This document shows positions 8,322 through 17,267 of a stretch of DNA of 64,000 bases, in pieces. Made by a program: the position numbers and the translations under genes. Numbering within the stretch: the stretch's first letter is position 1; each line of letters opens with the position of its first letter. The stretch spans positions 458,537 to 522,536 of the forward strand of contig NZ_JAASRN010000002.1 in NCBI RefSeq assembly GCF_011761635.1. Direction: 5' to 3'. Under the pieces are notes generated by a model. The model was not told where the DNA came from. It ran no database searches and saw only the letters and a program-made list of their open reading frames with translations. This DNA is from Thermonema lapsum (GTDB lineage Bacteria; Bacteroidota; Bacteroidia; Cytophagales; Thermonemataceae).

Positions 8322-9785
8322 TTACTCTCTGTTTCGTTTCAACTGCCACCATTTTTTCTTTTCTTGTTCGGTATAGTCTCCTTCGGGCAAGTTCTCTCCT
8401 CCCATATAGCTCATGGCGCAGCGAAAACCCACTGTTGCCGAGCTTTCTGTCATTTTCATAAAACGGCGCGTGCCCGGTGCCAACCAATAAGCAACATCCT
8501 TCCAAGAGCCACCTTTGTACACACGGTAAATTTGTGGATTCATAGGGTCGATGTAGTCTTTAAAGAAGCTGTTGGGAAAAGTCATCAAGTTTTCATGCAT
8601 AACCGCCGCCGAGTCTTTCATCCCCCCATCTTTGCCCAGCACATCTTCATTGTAAAGCAGCACCTTCATGCGAAATTTGGCGACAGAAGCCGAATCGGTG
8701 AAGCGCTCATATCGCTTAATGGCTTGAATGTCCACGAAGTCTTCCCATCCTTCCGGCACATATACGTCTTCTACCCATTCATTGACATTACCTGCCATAT
8801 TATATAAACCGAAGTCGTTGGGGGCATAGGCATACACCCACTCAGTCATCACTGCTCCGTCGTTTTGACGACCGGCTATGCCGGCATAGTCGCCGCGTCC
8901 ACGCTTGAAGTTAGCCATGAAGTAACCTCCATTTCTTTGGTAAGGGTTACGCAAAGCCCTCCCGTCCCATGGATACAGGCGTTTGCTTTGATTACGCTCA
9001 TCATCGTAGCGCACTCCCACACGGGCAGATGCGGCATATTCCCATTCGGCTTCGGTGGGCAGGCGGTAATCAGGCAAGCGCAAGCCCTCTTTGGGCTGGG
9101 TTCGCGCTATCTGTCCTTCGTCTATCTTATTGTTTTTCTTTAAACCTGTAACGTAGGTTTGCGCTTCTATGGTTTTGTTGACCATCATGGTTCGCCATTT
9201 GCAGAATTCTTGGGCTTGAATCCAAGAAACTCCCACTACCGGATACATACGAAAGCCCGGATAGCGCAAGTAATTTTTCACATAGGCGTCGTTGTAAGCC
9301 CCTTCCGATGCCCAAACAGTTGTATCGGGTAGTAAAATTAGTTTGCGATATTCTTCATAGCTAACCCCTTCGGGTACGTCTCCGGGGTTTTTTTCATAAT
9401 AATTCATAAACTCAAGCCAATGCAAGTTGGCTACCTCCGTACGGTCCATGTAAAACGAAGGCACGGTTACGCGCGTAAGTTGCCCGGGTGAAAGGTGCAT
9501 CACATCTTCTTCGGTAATGCCCATCACAAAGCTCCCCCCCTCAATAAAAACCAAACCGGGACCGGCTATCTGCCCAGAGAATTCACTCAATCGATAACTA
9601 TTTTCATAGGTAGAGTCGTTGTAAGGAATCCCTGTTACCTGGCTTACTGCTCCTTTTTTAAGACCTTTTGCCGACTGCTTCTCAAAGCCATCTTTCTTTT
9701 GAAAGACTTTACAAGCAGTCATCAGCAGCAATACCAACAGTATTATTCCTCCAAAACGCACCCTTACCACAGGCATCTTCATCAT
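8322..9785 (-). CDS. GldJ-family lipoprotein (paralogue)
   Basis: 487 residues. A lipoprotein signal peptide (lipobox MTAC, Cys at about 25) leads into a formylglycine-generating-enzyme (SUMF1) fold: PGLVFIEGGSFVMG, MDRTEVANLHWLEF, YPVVGVSWIQAQEFCKWR, RLPTEAEWEYAA, NDFGLYNMAGNVNEWVEDVY and KGGSWKDVAYWL..GTRRF. These match GldJ, the outer-membrane-associated lipoprotein needed for gliding and type IX secretion, more closely than GldK. It lies directly downstream of, and on the same strand as, a second GldJ-family gene. The SUMF1 fold in Gld proteins is thought to be structural, not catalytic. Confidence 0.8.
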   Translation of the reverse strand: MMKMPVVRVRFGGIILLVLLLMTACKVFQKKDGFEKQSAKGLKKGAVSQVTGIPYNDSTYENSYRLSEFSGQIAGPGLVFIEGGSFVMGITEEDVMHLSPGQLTRVTVPSFYMDRTEVANLHWLEFMNYYEKNPGDVPEGVSYEEYRKLILLPDTTVWASEGAYNDAYVKNYLRYPGFRMYPVVGVSWIQAQEFCKWRTMMVNKTIEAQTYVTGLKKNNKIDEGQIARTQPKEGLRLPDYRLPTEAEWEYAASARVGVRYDDERNQSKRLYPWDGRALRNPYQRNGGYFMANFKRGRGDYAGIAGRQNDGAVMTEWVYAYAPNDFGLYNMAGNVNEWVEDVYVPEGWEDFVDIQAIKRYERFTDSASVAKFRMKVLLYNEDVLGKDGGMKDSAAVMHENLMTFPNSFFKDYIDPMNPQIYRVYKGGSWKDVAYWLAPGTRRFMKMTESSATVGFRCAMSYMGGENLPEGDYTEQEKKKWWQLKRNRE

Positions 9786-9925
9786 TGCAATTCAGGTTCT
9801 TTTACTAAAGTAAAGTACAGGAACTGTACCAACTGCGGCTATCTTCTTTACGCAAAAAGATGCAAAAGGTTAGCAAATTTTACATAAGGTAAAATCCGAA
9901 TTTTATTTCAATGGGCGATTTTAAA

Positions 9926-9958
9926 CAAGAAAAGGCTTTTTTAAAAAGCCTTTTCTTG
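9926..9958 (-). terminator. Perfect inverted repeat downstream of gldJ
   Basis: A 33-base dyad (arms 9926-9941 and 9943-9958) begins 18 nt after the stop codon of the 9977-11410 gene. Its A/T-rich outer arms could supply a U tract, so it probably terminates or attenuates transcription between the two GldJ-family genes, or stabilises the 3' end. Confidence 0.65.
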
Positions 9959-9976
9959 CAAATTTAATATATTTTC

Positions 9977-11410
9977 TTACTTCCTTCTATATTTTCTTGT
10001 TTCGTTTTTGCGTCTGTTTTCTCCTTCTTTCTCGCCTGCCATAATCATGGCGCAACGGAACCCTATATCGTTGGTTGATTTGTTTTTGTCAAGGAAACGA
10101 CGTGTACCGGGCGACAGCCAATAGGCTACGTCCTTCCAAGAACCACCTTTGTAAACCCTCACGTCGTCATTGATAAGAGAGTTCAGGGCTTTGCTCCCAT
10201 CGGCTTTTCTTACCAAGTAGTTTTCTTCATCGTCGCCATATACGGACAGAGTAGTGTCGGGACGCAGGCGGGTACTGTCCAAGCGCTCACGACGTACGGG
10301 GTTGAGGTCGTCGAAGTCTTCATAAGCCAAGGGGCGATATACGTCTTCTACCCACTCATTTACGTTGCCTGCCATGTTGTACAGACCGAAATCGTTAGGC
10401 GGATAGGCATAAATCCACTCGGTAATAAGCGCCCCGTCGTTTTGCCTACCGGCAATACCGGCATAATCCCCACGCCCACGTTTGAAGTTTGCAAGGAAGG
10501 TACCCATCTGTTTACCGTAGGGATTACGCAAAGAATGACCGTCCCAAGGATAGATGCGTCCGTTAGATTGGTTTTCATCGTTGTATTGGGTACCAATCAA
10601 CCCTTTGGCGGCATATTCCCATTCAGCTTCGGTAGGCAAGCGATAGTCGGGCAATACTATCCCACTTTCCAGAGGCACTTGCCCGGGCTTGTATTCGTTG
10701 AGGCGCCCGTCTTTGTCTTTCTTTTTGGCTTCTGCAAACAGATATTCGTTTACCGCTTTGGTACGCCATGCACAGAAAGCTTTGGCTTGTACCCAAGATA
10801 CACCTACCACCGGGAAGAAACGGAAGCCGGGATAACGCAGGTAGTTTTGCACATAGGAATCGTTGAAGGCTTTGTCGTTTGCCCAAACGGTAGTATCTGG
10901 TAGCAAGATACGTTTGCGGAATTCTTCGTAGCTGCTGGTATAATCGGGGGACAACACCAATTTAAAATCTTCTTGAATGGTTCCTTGATTTTGAGGTCTT
11001 TCATAGTAGTGCATGAACTCCAGCCAGTGGATGTTGGCTACTTCGGTACGGTCCATAAAGAAGGACTGGATACTGACGGTACGCTCCTTATTGTCGCGCG
11101 TATAAAGAATATCTTCTTCACCGGACCCCATCACAAAGCGCCCCCCTTCAATGAACACTAAGTTGGGACCATCGGGCTGCCCCAAATATTCGTTTACTAC
11201 CAAGCTGGTAACGTTGTTTACAGTGTCTTCGTAGTTATAGGGGATGCCTGTCACCTGGCTAATCATGCCTTTACGGTGTACATTCGTACTTTTTTGAATT
11301 TGAAATTCAAACCCCTGCTCTTTTTTCTTGAAGAGCTTGCAAGAAGTAGCACCAAATAGCATCGCAGCTGTCAACAGAAGGCTTCCAGCTAATTTCCCAT
11401 GTTTTCTCAT
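9977..11410 (-). CDS. gldJ: Gliding motility lipoprotein GldJ
   Basis: 477 residues with a lipoprotein signal peptide (lipobox ATSC, Cys at about 24) and a full SUMF1-type fold: PNLVFIEGGRFVMG, MDRTEVANIHWLEF, YPGFRFFPVVGVSWVQA, RLPTEAEWEYAAKG, NDFGLYNMAGNVNEWVEDVYRP, DFDDLNPVRR and KGGSWKDVAYWLSPGTRRF. The 'DVYRP...DF.DLN.VRR' segment is typical of GldJ, so I give the symbol to this copy. GldJ is required for gliding and for stability of the type IX secretion ring components GldK/PorK. It ends in a basic tail rich in Arg and Lys. A homologous gene follows it. Confidence 0.85.
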   Translation of the reverse strand: MRKHGKLAGSLLLTAAMLFGATSCKLFKKKEQGFEFQIQKSTNVHRKGMISQVTGIPYNYEDTVNNVTSLVVNEYLGQPDGPNLVFIEGGRFVMGSGEEDILYTRDNKERTVSIQSFFMDRTEVANIHWLEFMHYYERPQNQGTIQEDFKLVLSPDYTSSYEEFRKRILLPDTTVWANDKAFNDSYVQNYLRYPGFRFFPVVGVSWVQAKAFCAWRTKAVNEYLFAEAKKKDKDGRLNEYKPGQVPLESGIVLPDYRLPTEAEWEYAAKGLIGTQYNDENQSNGRIYPWDGHSLRNPYGKQMGTFLANFKRGRGDYAGIAGRQNDGALITEWIYAYPPNDFGLYNMAGNVNEWVEDVYRPLAYEDFDDLNPVRRERLDSTRLRPDTTLSVYGDDEENYLVRKADGSKALNSLINDDVRVYKGGSWKDVAYWLSPGTRRFLDKNKSTNDIGFRCAMIMAGEKEGENRRKNETRKYRRK

Positions 11411-11567
11411 AACTTGTTTAACTTTTTGATAGCACCAAAGCTGAAGTTTCTACCACATGAATTGTACCAAACAATGCAAATACTTACTGGAAAGTAATCA
11501 CATATTTTAACTTTCTATCTACAAATAAACTAAATTTTACAATTTTTCTATAAGCAGGGTATGAAAT

Positions 11568-14500
11568 TTACGCATTTTTTTTCATTTCACCCAAAAGGTC
11601 AATGGCTTGCTTGACGTTGGCAACTCCTTGCGCTATCAAGACAGGCTTCCCTTTTGCCTCCTTGAGACGGATTTTGGTAGGGTTTTGTTGCACAAAGCGC
11701 AAAATACACCCAAAAGTTTCTGATTGAAAGTACTCTTCTTTGTCCAAGAAATAAGCTTTCATCTTGTCATTTTTAAGTATCAGCTTTTCGAATCCCAGTT
11801 TTTCGGCTATCCAACGCAGGCGTACGGTTTCGAGCAGCGCTTCTACTTCGGTGGGCAAAGGACCGAAGCGGTCTTGCAAGGCTGCGGCAAAGGCATTCAG
11901 CTCTTGCTCGGAATGCAGGTTGTCCAGTTCGTTGTAGAGGCGCAGGCGCTCGGTGATGTTGCTTACATATTCTTCGGGGATTCGCAGCTCCCAGTCTGTT
12001 TCAATGGTGCATTCTTGCGGGCGCAAAAGTTTTTGCTCCAGCTCCTCACTAAACAACTCTTTGAATTCTTCTTCTTTCACCTCTTGAACAGCTTCATCCA
12101 GTATTTTATGATAGGTCTCAAAGCCGATATCATTGATAAAGCCACTTTGTTCCGCCCCCAGCAGGTTACCTGCCCCGCGTATGTCTAAGTCGCGCATGGC
12201 TATTTTAAATCCATCGCCCAAGTCGGAAAATTCTTCCAAAGCTTTCAGGCGGCGATGTGCTTCGCGAGTAAGTGCTGTCTGTGAAGGTATGAGCAAATAA
12301 CAAAAAGCCTTACGATTGGAACGCCCCACCCTGCCCCGCATTTGGTGCAAGTCTGACAAGCCGAACATATGTGCATGGTTGATAATGATGGTATTGGCGT
12401 TGGGGATATCCAAACCCGATTCTATAATGTTGGTAGAGAGCAGAATATCGTACTCGCCTTCTATGAAGCGGGTCATTACTTTTTCAAGATATTTGCCCTC
12501 CATTTGCCCATGAGCAATACCCAGCTTAGCGTCGGGCAGCAAGCGCAAAATCATATCCCCCACCGACTCGATGTCGGCTACACGGTTGTGTACAAAAAAG
12601 ACCTGCCCTCCACGCTCCAGCTCAAAGCGGATGGCATCGCGGATGAACTCTTCACTAAAAGTGTGGACTTCGGTAAGCACAGGACGTCGGTTAGGTGGCG
12701 GCGTGGCAATCACCGACAGGTCGCGAGCCCCCATCAAAGAGAAGTGCAAGGTGCGGGGAATGGGTGTTGCCGTCAGTGTGAGGCAGTCGATGTTTACCCG
12801 CATCTGTTTTAGTTTTTCTTTGGCTTGCACACCGAATTTTTGTTCTTCATCAATGATGAGCAATCCAAGGTCTTTGAATACTACATCTTTGTTCAGTAAA
12901 CGGTGCGTGCCAATAATGATGTCGATTTCACCAGCAGCAAGGGCTTCCAAAGTGCGCTTAATATCTTTTGACGACTTGAAGCGATTGATATAAGAGACAG
13001 TGCAGGGAAAGTTTGCTAAGCGTTCCGAAAAAGTGCGATAATGTTGCATAGCCAGAATGGTAGTAGGCACCAACACTGCCACTTGCTTGCCTGCACACAC
13101 AGCCTTAAAGGCAGCTCGTATGGCGACTTCGGTCTTGCCAAAGCCTACATCACCACAAACCAAGCGGTCCATAGGATAGGGCTTCTCCATATCGCGCTTT
13201 ACTTCCTCGGTTGCGCGAGATTGGTCGGGCGTATCCTCGTAGATAAAAGAAGACTCGAGTTCTGCCTGCAGGTAGTTGTCTGGTGGAAAGGCAAAACCTT
13301 TGGCAGCCCGCCGTTTGACATAAAGCGCAATGAGTTCTTTGGCAATATCTTTTACATTTTTCTTGACGCGCTTTTTCTTTTGTTCCCATTCGTTGCTGCC
13401 CAACTTGCTTATTTGAGGCACCTGCCCCTCCTTGCCAGCATATTTGGCAATTTTGTGCAGTGAGTGCACATTGACATACAACACATCATTGTCTTTGAAG
13501 ATAAGACGTACGACTTCTTGCTTGCGCCCGTTGTTCTCGAGGGTGGTCAATCCGGCAAAGCGGGCAATACCATAGTCAATGTGGGTTACGTAGTCGCCGG
13601 GCTGCAACGACTGCAGCTCTTTTAGAGTAATGGCTTTGCTTTTATTGAAGAAGCTACGGGTTTTGTAGCGATAATAGCGGTCAAAAATTTGGTGGTCGGT
13701 ATAGCACACAATACGCTGTTGATGGTCTATAAAACCGGCACGCAAGCCTGTAATCCACTCGTGAAATTGAACATCTGCCCCTATGTCTTTGAAAATACGT
13801 CTGAGGCGCTCGATTTGCTGCGGCGACTCGGCAACCAGTACATTCATGTAGCCTTTTTGCTGCCACTGCGCAAGGTCATCGGCAAGCAGCTCAAAGCGTT
13901 TGTTGAAGGAAGGCTGGGGATTGGAATCGTATTTCCACACTTGGCTTTCTTTGAAGAAAGCAGTAGAAGAAAATTCAACGACGGCATGAGCGCTCAACTG
14001 CTTTGCAAACGAAATGGCGTTATCAAAAAGCTGTGTAGGGGCTGTTATCACGGTACTTTGCGCCGTTTTCTGCATGATGCGCTCAAAAGTTGCCGCCGCT
14101 TTCTCAAAGGATTTATCCAGCAACTCAAAGGTATATTCCAGTTGGCTACACCACAAGACACTCTCTTTGGGCAAATACTCCAAGAACGACTCCCTTGCTT
14201 CATGCAAAAATTTAGTTTGCAAATTGGGCACGATATTCACTTCGCTCAGCTGCTCTTTGGAGAGCTGAGTTTCAGGGTCGAACTGCCGGATGCTTTCCAC
14301 TTCATCGTCGAAGAGTTCAATGCGGTAAGGATACTCATCGGCAAAGGAAAAGACGTCGATAATTCCGCCACGCACAGCAAATTGCCCCGGTTCATATACA
14401 AATTCAGTGGCTTCAAAGTCATAGGTAGTGAGGAACTCCGTAAGAAAGGCGGCATCCAGCTTATCGCCCACCCTGATAGGGAAGGTATTTTCTACCAAAG

Positions 14501-14921
14501 TACGTTTGTTCACTACTTTTTCGAAGAGGGCTTCGGGATAAGAGATTATCACAGGGGCATGCAGTGTGCGTTTGCGCAAGGCATTGAGCACCTCCGAACG
14601 CATCAAAATGTTTGCATTTTCTACCTCTTCGTAATGGTAAGGGCGGCGATAAGACGAGGGATAAAGCAACACACTGCGGTCGGGCAGCAGGTTCTGCAAG
14701 TCATTGAAGAAGTAAATGGCTTCTTCTCTGTCGTTCAGCACCAATAAATGCACTTTGGAAGGACCGAGGCGTGCTAAGGCGGCTACCACCACTGCCGACA
14801 AGCTGCCACTCAGCCCCTTGGCATGTATTTTAGCTGTTCCTTGCGAAAGATTATGATGCAGCAACTGCACTAAGCTGTCACGCTCATAAAAAGCCAGTAG
14901 CTCTTGGGTTGTCAGGCTCAT
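11568..14921 (-). CDS. mfd: Transcription-repair coupling factor Mfd
   Basis: 1117 residues, the normal length. Mfd removes RNA polymerase stalled at DNA lesions and recruits UvrA. Domains in order: UvrB-like N-terminal module (residues 1-~330), RNA-polymerase-interacting domain around 450-520 (GDYVTHIDYGIARF), superfamily 2 translocase with Walker A GDVGFGKTEVA (~595), DEEQ box (~690), TATPIPRTL, and motif VI QMRGRVGRS, then the TRCF C-terminal domain. All translocase motifs look intact. A terminator separates it from the upstream nfu gene. Confidence 0.98.
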   Translation of the reverse strand: MSLTTQELLAFYERDSLVQLLHHNLSQGTAKIHAKGLSGSLSAVVVAALARLGPSKVHLLVLNDREEAIYFFNDLQNLLPDRSVLLYPSSYRRPYHYEEVENANILMRSEVLNALRKRTLHAPVIISYPEALFEKVVNKRTLVENTFPIRVGDKLDAAFLTEFLTTYDFEATEFVYEPGQFAVRGGIIDVFSFADEYPYRIELFDDEVESIRQFDPETQLSKEQLSEVNIVPNLQTKFLHEARESFLEYLPKESVLWCSQLEYTFELLDKSFEKAAATFERIMQKTAQSTVITAPTQLFDNAISFAKQLSAHAVVEFSSTAFFKESQVWKYDSNPQPSFNKRFELLADDLAQWQQKGYMNVLVAESPQQIERLRRIFKDIGADVQFHEWITGLRAGFIDHQQRIVCYTDHQIFDRYYRYKTRSFFNKSKAITLKELQSLQPGDYVTHIDYGIARFAGLTTLENNGRKQEVVRLIFKDNDVLYVNVHSLHKIAKYAGKEGQVPQISKLGSNEWEQKKKRVKKNVKDIAKELIALYVKRRAAKGFAFPPDNYLQAELESSFIYEDTPDQSRATEEVKRDMEKPYPMDRLVCGDVGFGKTEVAIRAAFKAVCAGKQVAVLVPTTILAMQHYRTFSERLANFPCTVSYINRFKSSKDIKRTLEALAAGEIDIIIGTHRLLNKDVVFKDLGLLIIDEEQKFGVQAKEKLKQMRVNIDCLTLTATPIPRTLHFSLMGARDLSVIATPPPNRRPVLTEVHTFSEEFIRDAIRFELERGGQVFFVHNRVADIESVGDMILRLLPDAKLGIAHGQMEGKYLEKVMTRFIEGEYDILLSTNIIESGLDIPNANTIIINHAHMFGLSDLHQMRGRVGRSNRKAFCYLLIPSQTALTREAHRRLKALEEFSDLGDGFKIAMRDLDIRGAGNLLGAEQSGFINDIGFETYHKILDEAVQEVKEEEFKELFSEELEQKLLRPQECTIETDWELRIPEEYVSNITERLRLYNELDNLHSEQELNAFAAALQDRFGPLPTEVEALLETVRLRWIAEKLGFEKLILKNDKMKAYFLDKEEYFQSETFGCILRFVQQNPTKIRLKEAKGKPVLIAQGVANVKQAIDLLGEMKKNA

Positions 14922-14943
14922 AGTGTTTGCTTGCTTCTCTTCT

Positions 14944-14986
14944 AAAAAAGCTGCACCCTATAACAGTCAGGGCTGATATAGGGCGC
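14944..14986 (-). terminator. Terminator between nfu and mfd
   Basis: 10-bp stem with one mismatch (14953-14962 with 14977-14986) followed on the minus strand by six T residues (complement of 14944-14949). It lies 48 nt past the nfu stop codon and just ahead of the mfd start. Confidence 0.7.
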
Positions 14987-15034
14987 AAGGTTTATGACAA
15001 AGTATATGACTCACAAAAAACTGAACAATTAAAG

Positions 15035-15628
15035 TCAAACACCTTCGGCTACCACTTCTTTCACTTCGGGCACCATGCGCTTGAGCAGGTTTTCTATGCC
15101 TGCTTTCAGGGTCATAGTAGAAGAAGGGCATCCGCTGCAAGCGCCTTGCAGCAAGACTCTGACCTGCCCGCTGGCTTCATCGAAAGAATGAAAGGTAATT
15201 GCGCCGCCATCTTGCTCTACCGCCGGGCGCACATACTCATCCAGTATGCTTTTTATTTTCTGCACTATTGGTGAATCCCCTGCACGAATGGCGTTGCTGC
15301 TTACGGATGCTGTTTGCGTTAGCACCGGCTTTTCTTCTTCCAAATATTGCTGTACGAACTGCTTTATTTGGCGAACTACTTCTTCCCATTCAATGCTTTC
15401 GTTACGGGTAAGCGTAATGAAATTGGCAGCAATGAACACTTTTTCCACGAAGGGGAATGTTTGAAAAAGGGCTGCTGCCAAAGGCGAACCTTCGACATTT
15501 TGCGGAGCAAACTCATAGCTCTCGCCGTCGGCAACAAGCATAAAATTCACCACGAATTTCAGAGACTGCGGATTAGGGTTCGCCTCTGTGTACACATTTA
15601 CATAGCGCTTCGGCTTCAGGGTTTGCAT
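15035..15628 (-). CDS. Nfu-type Fe-S cluster scaffold/carrier protein
   Basis: 197 residues in two parts: an N-terminal Nfu_N domain (about 1-95, 'TEANPNPQSLKFVVN...EG SPLAAALF') and a C-terminal NifU-like domain (about 120-195) with the cluster-binding CSGCPSS motif (CxxC). Such proteins receive Fe-S clusters from the assembly machinery and pass them to targets such as aconitase, which is encoded in this window. A promoter-like sequence lies upstream inside the divergent neuD-type gene. Confidence 0.93.
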   Translation of the reverse strand: MQTLKPKRYVNVYTEANPNPQSLKFVVNFMLVADGESYEFAPQNVEGSPLAAALFQTFPFVEKVFIAANFITLTRNESIEWEEVVRQIKQFVQQYLEEEKPVLTQTASVSSNAIRAGDSPIVQKIKSILDEYVRPAVEQDGGAITFHSFDEASGQVRVLLQGACSGCPSSTMTLKAGIENLLKRMVPEVKEVVAEGV

Positions 15629-15663
15629 AATACTACTGCTTGTTTTTATTTACAAACGCACAA

Positions 15664-15695
15664 CAAAGGTAGCTTGTTCATTATGAGAAAACAAA
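15664..15695 (-). promoter_or_regulatory. Promoter for the nfu gene
   Basis: On the minus strand, TTTG (complement of 15692-15695), a 20-nt spacer, then TACCTTTG (complement of 15664-15671). The -33 box lies inside the first codons of the divergent gene at 15683. Confidence 0.65.
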
Positions 15696-16354
15696 AGCGG
15701 AGCAAAGAAAAGCATTTGGTGATTGTAGGCAAAGGAGGGCATGCGGCTGTTATTGCCGATGCGGCTGCTTTAAGCGGCATTTATGCTACCATCACCCAGA
15801 TGGAAATCGATGCTCAACTCATAGAACAGCATCCTGAGCAAGCTGCCCAAATGATTACCGAATGGCAAGCCCGCCATGCCCCCTGTGCGTGGATTGTGGG
15901 CATAGGCGACAACTACCGACGAGCGCACCTCATGACACAGATAGAGAAAATTTACGCCGTAGAATGGGCTACCGTCTGTCATCCGAATAGTGTGGTGGCT
16001 GCCTCGGCGCACATCGATGCCGGCAGTTTTGTGGCAGCCATGGCAGTGGTAGGGGTGCGCTGCCGCATAGGACGTGGGTGTATTGTCAATCACCATGCCT
16101 CGCTGGACCACGACAGTCAGATGGAAGCATACAGCAGTCTGGCACCGGGCGCCATCACGGGCGGGCAGGTGCATATAGGCAGCCGTAGTGCCATAGGGTT
16201 AGGGGCACGGCTGATTCACCGCATAACCATAGGTAATGACACGGTGGTGGGCGCCGGTGCGTTGGTGCTTACATCGCTGCCTGCGGGCGTAGTGGCTTAT
16301 GGCGTGCCCGCGCAGATTATGAGAACACGAAAGATAGACGAGCCTTATTTGTAG
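15683..16354 (+). CDS. NeuD/PglD-type sugar O-/N-acyltransferase
   Basis: 223 residues. The N-terminal part is a Rossmann-like sugar-nucleotide-binding half (VIVGKGGHAAVIADAA, about residues 11-27). The C-terminal half is a left-handed beta helix of hexapeptide repeats (about 105-215) with 'IGRGCIVNHHASLDHDSQ', carrying the His pair used as general base in this family. It transfers an acetyl group from acetyl-CoA to a sugar, usually for surface glycans. ATG 15683 is chosen; the frame continues upstream only as antisense to nfu. Its stop overlaps the convergent gene by 10 nt. Confidence 0.85.
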   Translation: MRKQKRSKEKHLVIVGKGGHAAVIADAAALSGIYATITQMEIDAQLIEQHPEQAAQMITEWQARHAPCAWIVGIGDNYRRAHLMTQIEKIYAVEWATVCHPNSVVAASAHIDAGSFVAAMAVVGVRCRIGRGCIVNHHASLDHDSQMEAYSSLAPGAITGGQVHIGSRSAIGLGARLIHRITIGNDTVVGAGALVLTSLPAGVVAYGVPAQIMRTRKIDEPYL

Positions 16355-17184
16355 TGTTCGATGATGTCAAGCAATTGTTTCACTTCTTCTGCTTTGTGTG
16401 TCTCGCCCAGTTCTTTGAAAGAAAAAATCAGGTTGCGGCAGGCTCTTGCCAAAATATCGGCGTGTGTACAAGGTTCAAAGAAAGTTACTTGTGGTTTTAC
16501 GTTCAACTGCTTGAGGTAGTCTTCTATATCACTTCTGACAAATACCGAGCCTTGGTTGAAAACGTTGATATAGCATTCCAATCCACGGCTGCGGTAAAGC
16601 AACACAAACACTACAGGCAGATTGACCCCATAAACCGGCAAATTGAGGCGTTGTGCCACCAACAGGTAAAGCACGCACAAAGTCAAGGGATTGCCCTTGC
16701 GGCTTTCGAGCACCAAGTGAATCATATTGTTGGAAGGGGCATGAAAATTTTGGGTGTTGCCCGTGAATTTCCACTCTTTGAAAAAGACGCGGTTCAGCAG
16801 TTGTATCTGGTCGAGTGGATGCAGACCTTCACGAAAGCGAAACCAAACGTCGTAATATAGGCGATTGAACTCTTGAGCGAGGTCTTCAAAAGAGAGGTCG
16901 GGATATTGATAACGCGCCAGCAGCCACATGCCTTTAAGCAGGTTGTCCTGCTCGTAGTCCATCCATGCTCTGAAATCTTCTTTCAGGCTTTCGAACTGCA
17001 CCCGGTGAATCAAGTCTTCGATGCGACTTTGCAACAAAGGGTTGGGCGAGGTTTCCCATGCCCGTTCAAGAAAAGGGATAGCCCTCTCGCCCAGCGAAAG
17101 CAGGCGATTGCTCACCTCCTGATATACTGCTTCGTCTTCGTCGTCCAATAAAGCAATGAGTGCCTGTAATTCTGTTTCTTTCAT
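16345..17184 (-). CDS. SirB1/transglutaminase-like family protein
   Basis: 279 residues. The N-terminal ~75 residues are alpha-helical (HEAT-like: 'DDEDEAVYQEVSNRLLSLGERAIPFLE'). Next comes a SirB1-type transglutaminase-like core: LLNRVFFKEWKFTGN, then 'NNMIHLVLESRKGNPLTLCVLYLLVAQRL', the usual SirB1 signature. The catalytic Cys of transglutaminases corresponds to C in LTLCVLYLL, but enzymatic activity is unproven for the family. Convergent 10-nt overlap with the acyltransferase gene. Confidence 0.75.
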   Translation of the reverse strand: MKETELQALIALLDDEDEAVYQEVSNRLLSLGERAIPFLERAWETSPNPLLQSRIEDLIHRVQFESLKEDFRAWMDYEQDNLLKGMWLLARYQYPDLSFEDLAQEFNRLYYDVWFRFREGLHPLDQIQLLNRVFFKEWKFTGNTQNFHAPSNNMIHLVLESRKGNPLTLCVLYLLVAQRLNLPVYGVNLPVVFVLLYRSRGLECYINVFNQGSVFVRSDIEDYLKQLNVKPQVTFFEPCTHADILARACRNLIFSFKELGETHKAEEVKQLLDIIEHYK

Positions 17185-17210
17185 CCATTTGCTTATTGAA
17201 TCGGAACAGA

Positions 17211-17246
17211 AAAGAAGCTGCCGTTGTATGTCTGGCAGCTTTTTTT
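17211..17246 (-). terminator. Terminator after the carboxylase gene
   Basis: AAGCTGCC/GGCAGCTT stem (17215-17222 with 17234-17241) between the carboxylase stop (17268) and the SirB1-like start (17184). The minus-strand side exits into CTTTTCT. Confidence 0.65.
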
Positions 17247-17267
17247 AGGAAACACAATCCCCCTGCT

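Noticed and set aside
13689..14747. Long open frame on the plus strand opposite mfd
   Set aside because: Fully antisense to a clear gene; its sequence matches no family and follows mfd codon structure.
15347..15682. Extension of the NeuD-type gene
   Set aside because: Antisense to nfu and not protein-like.
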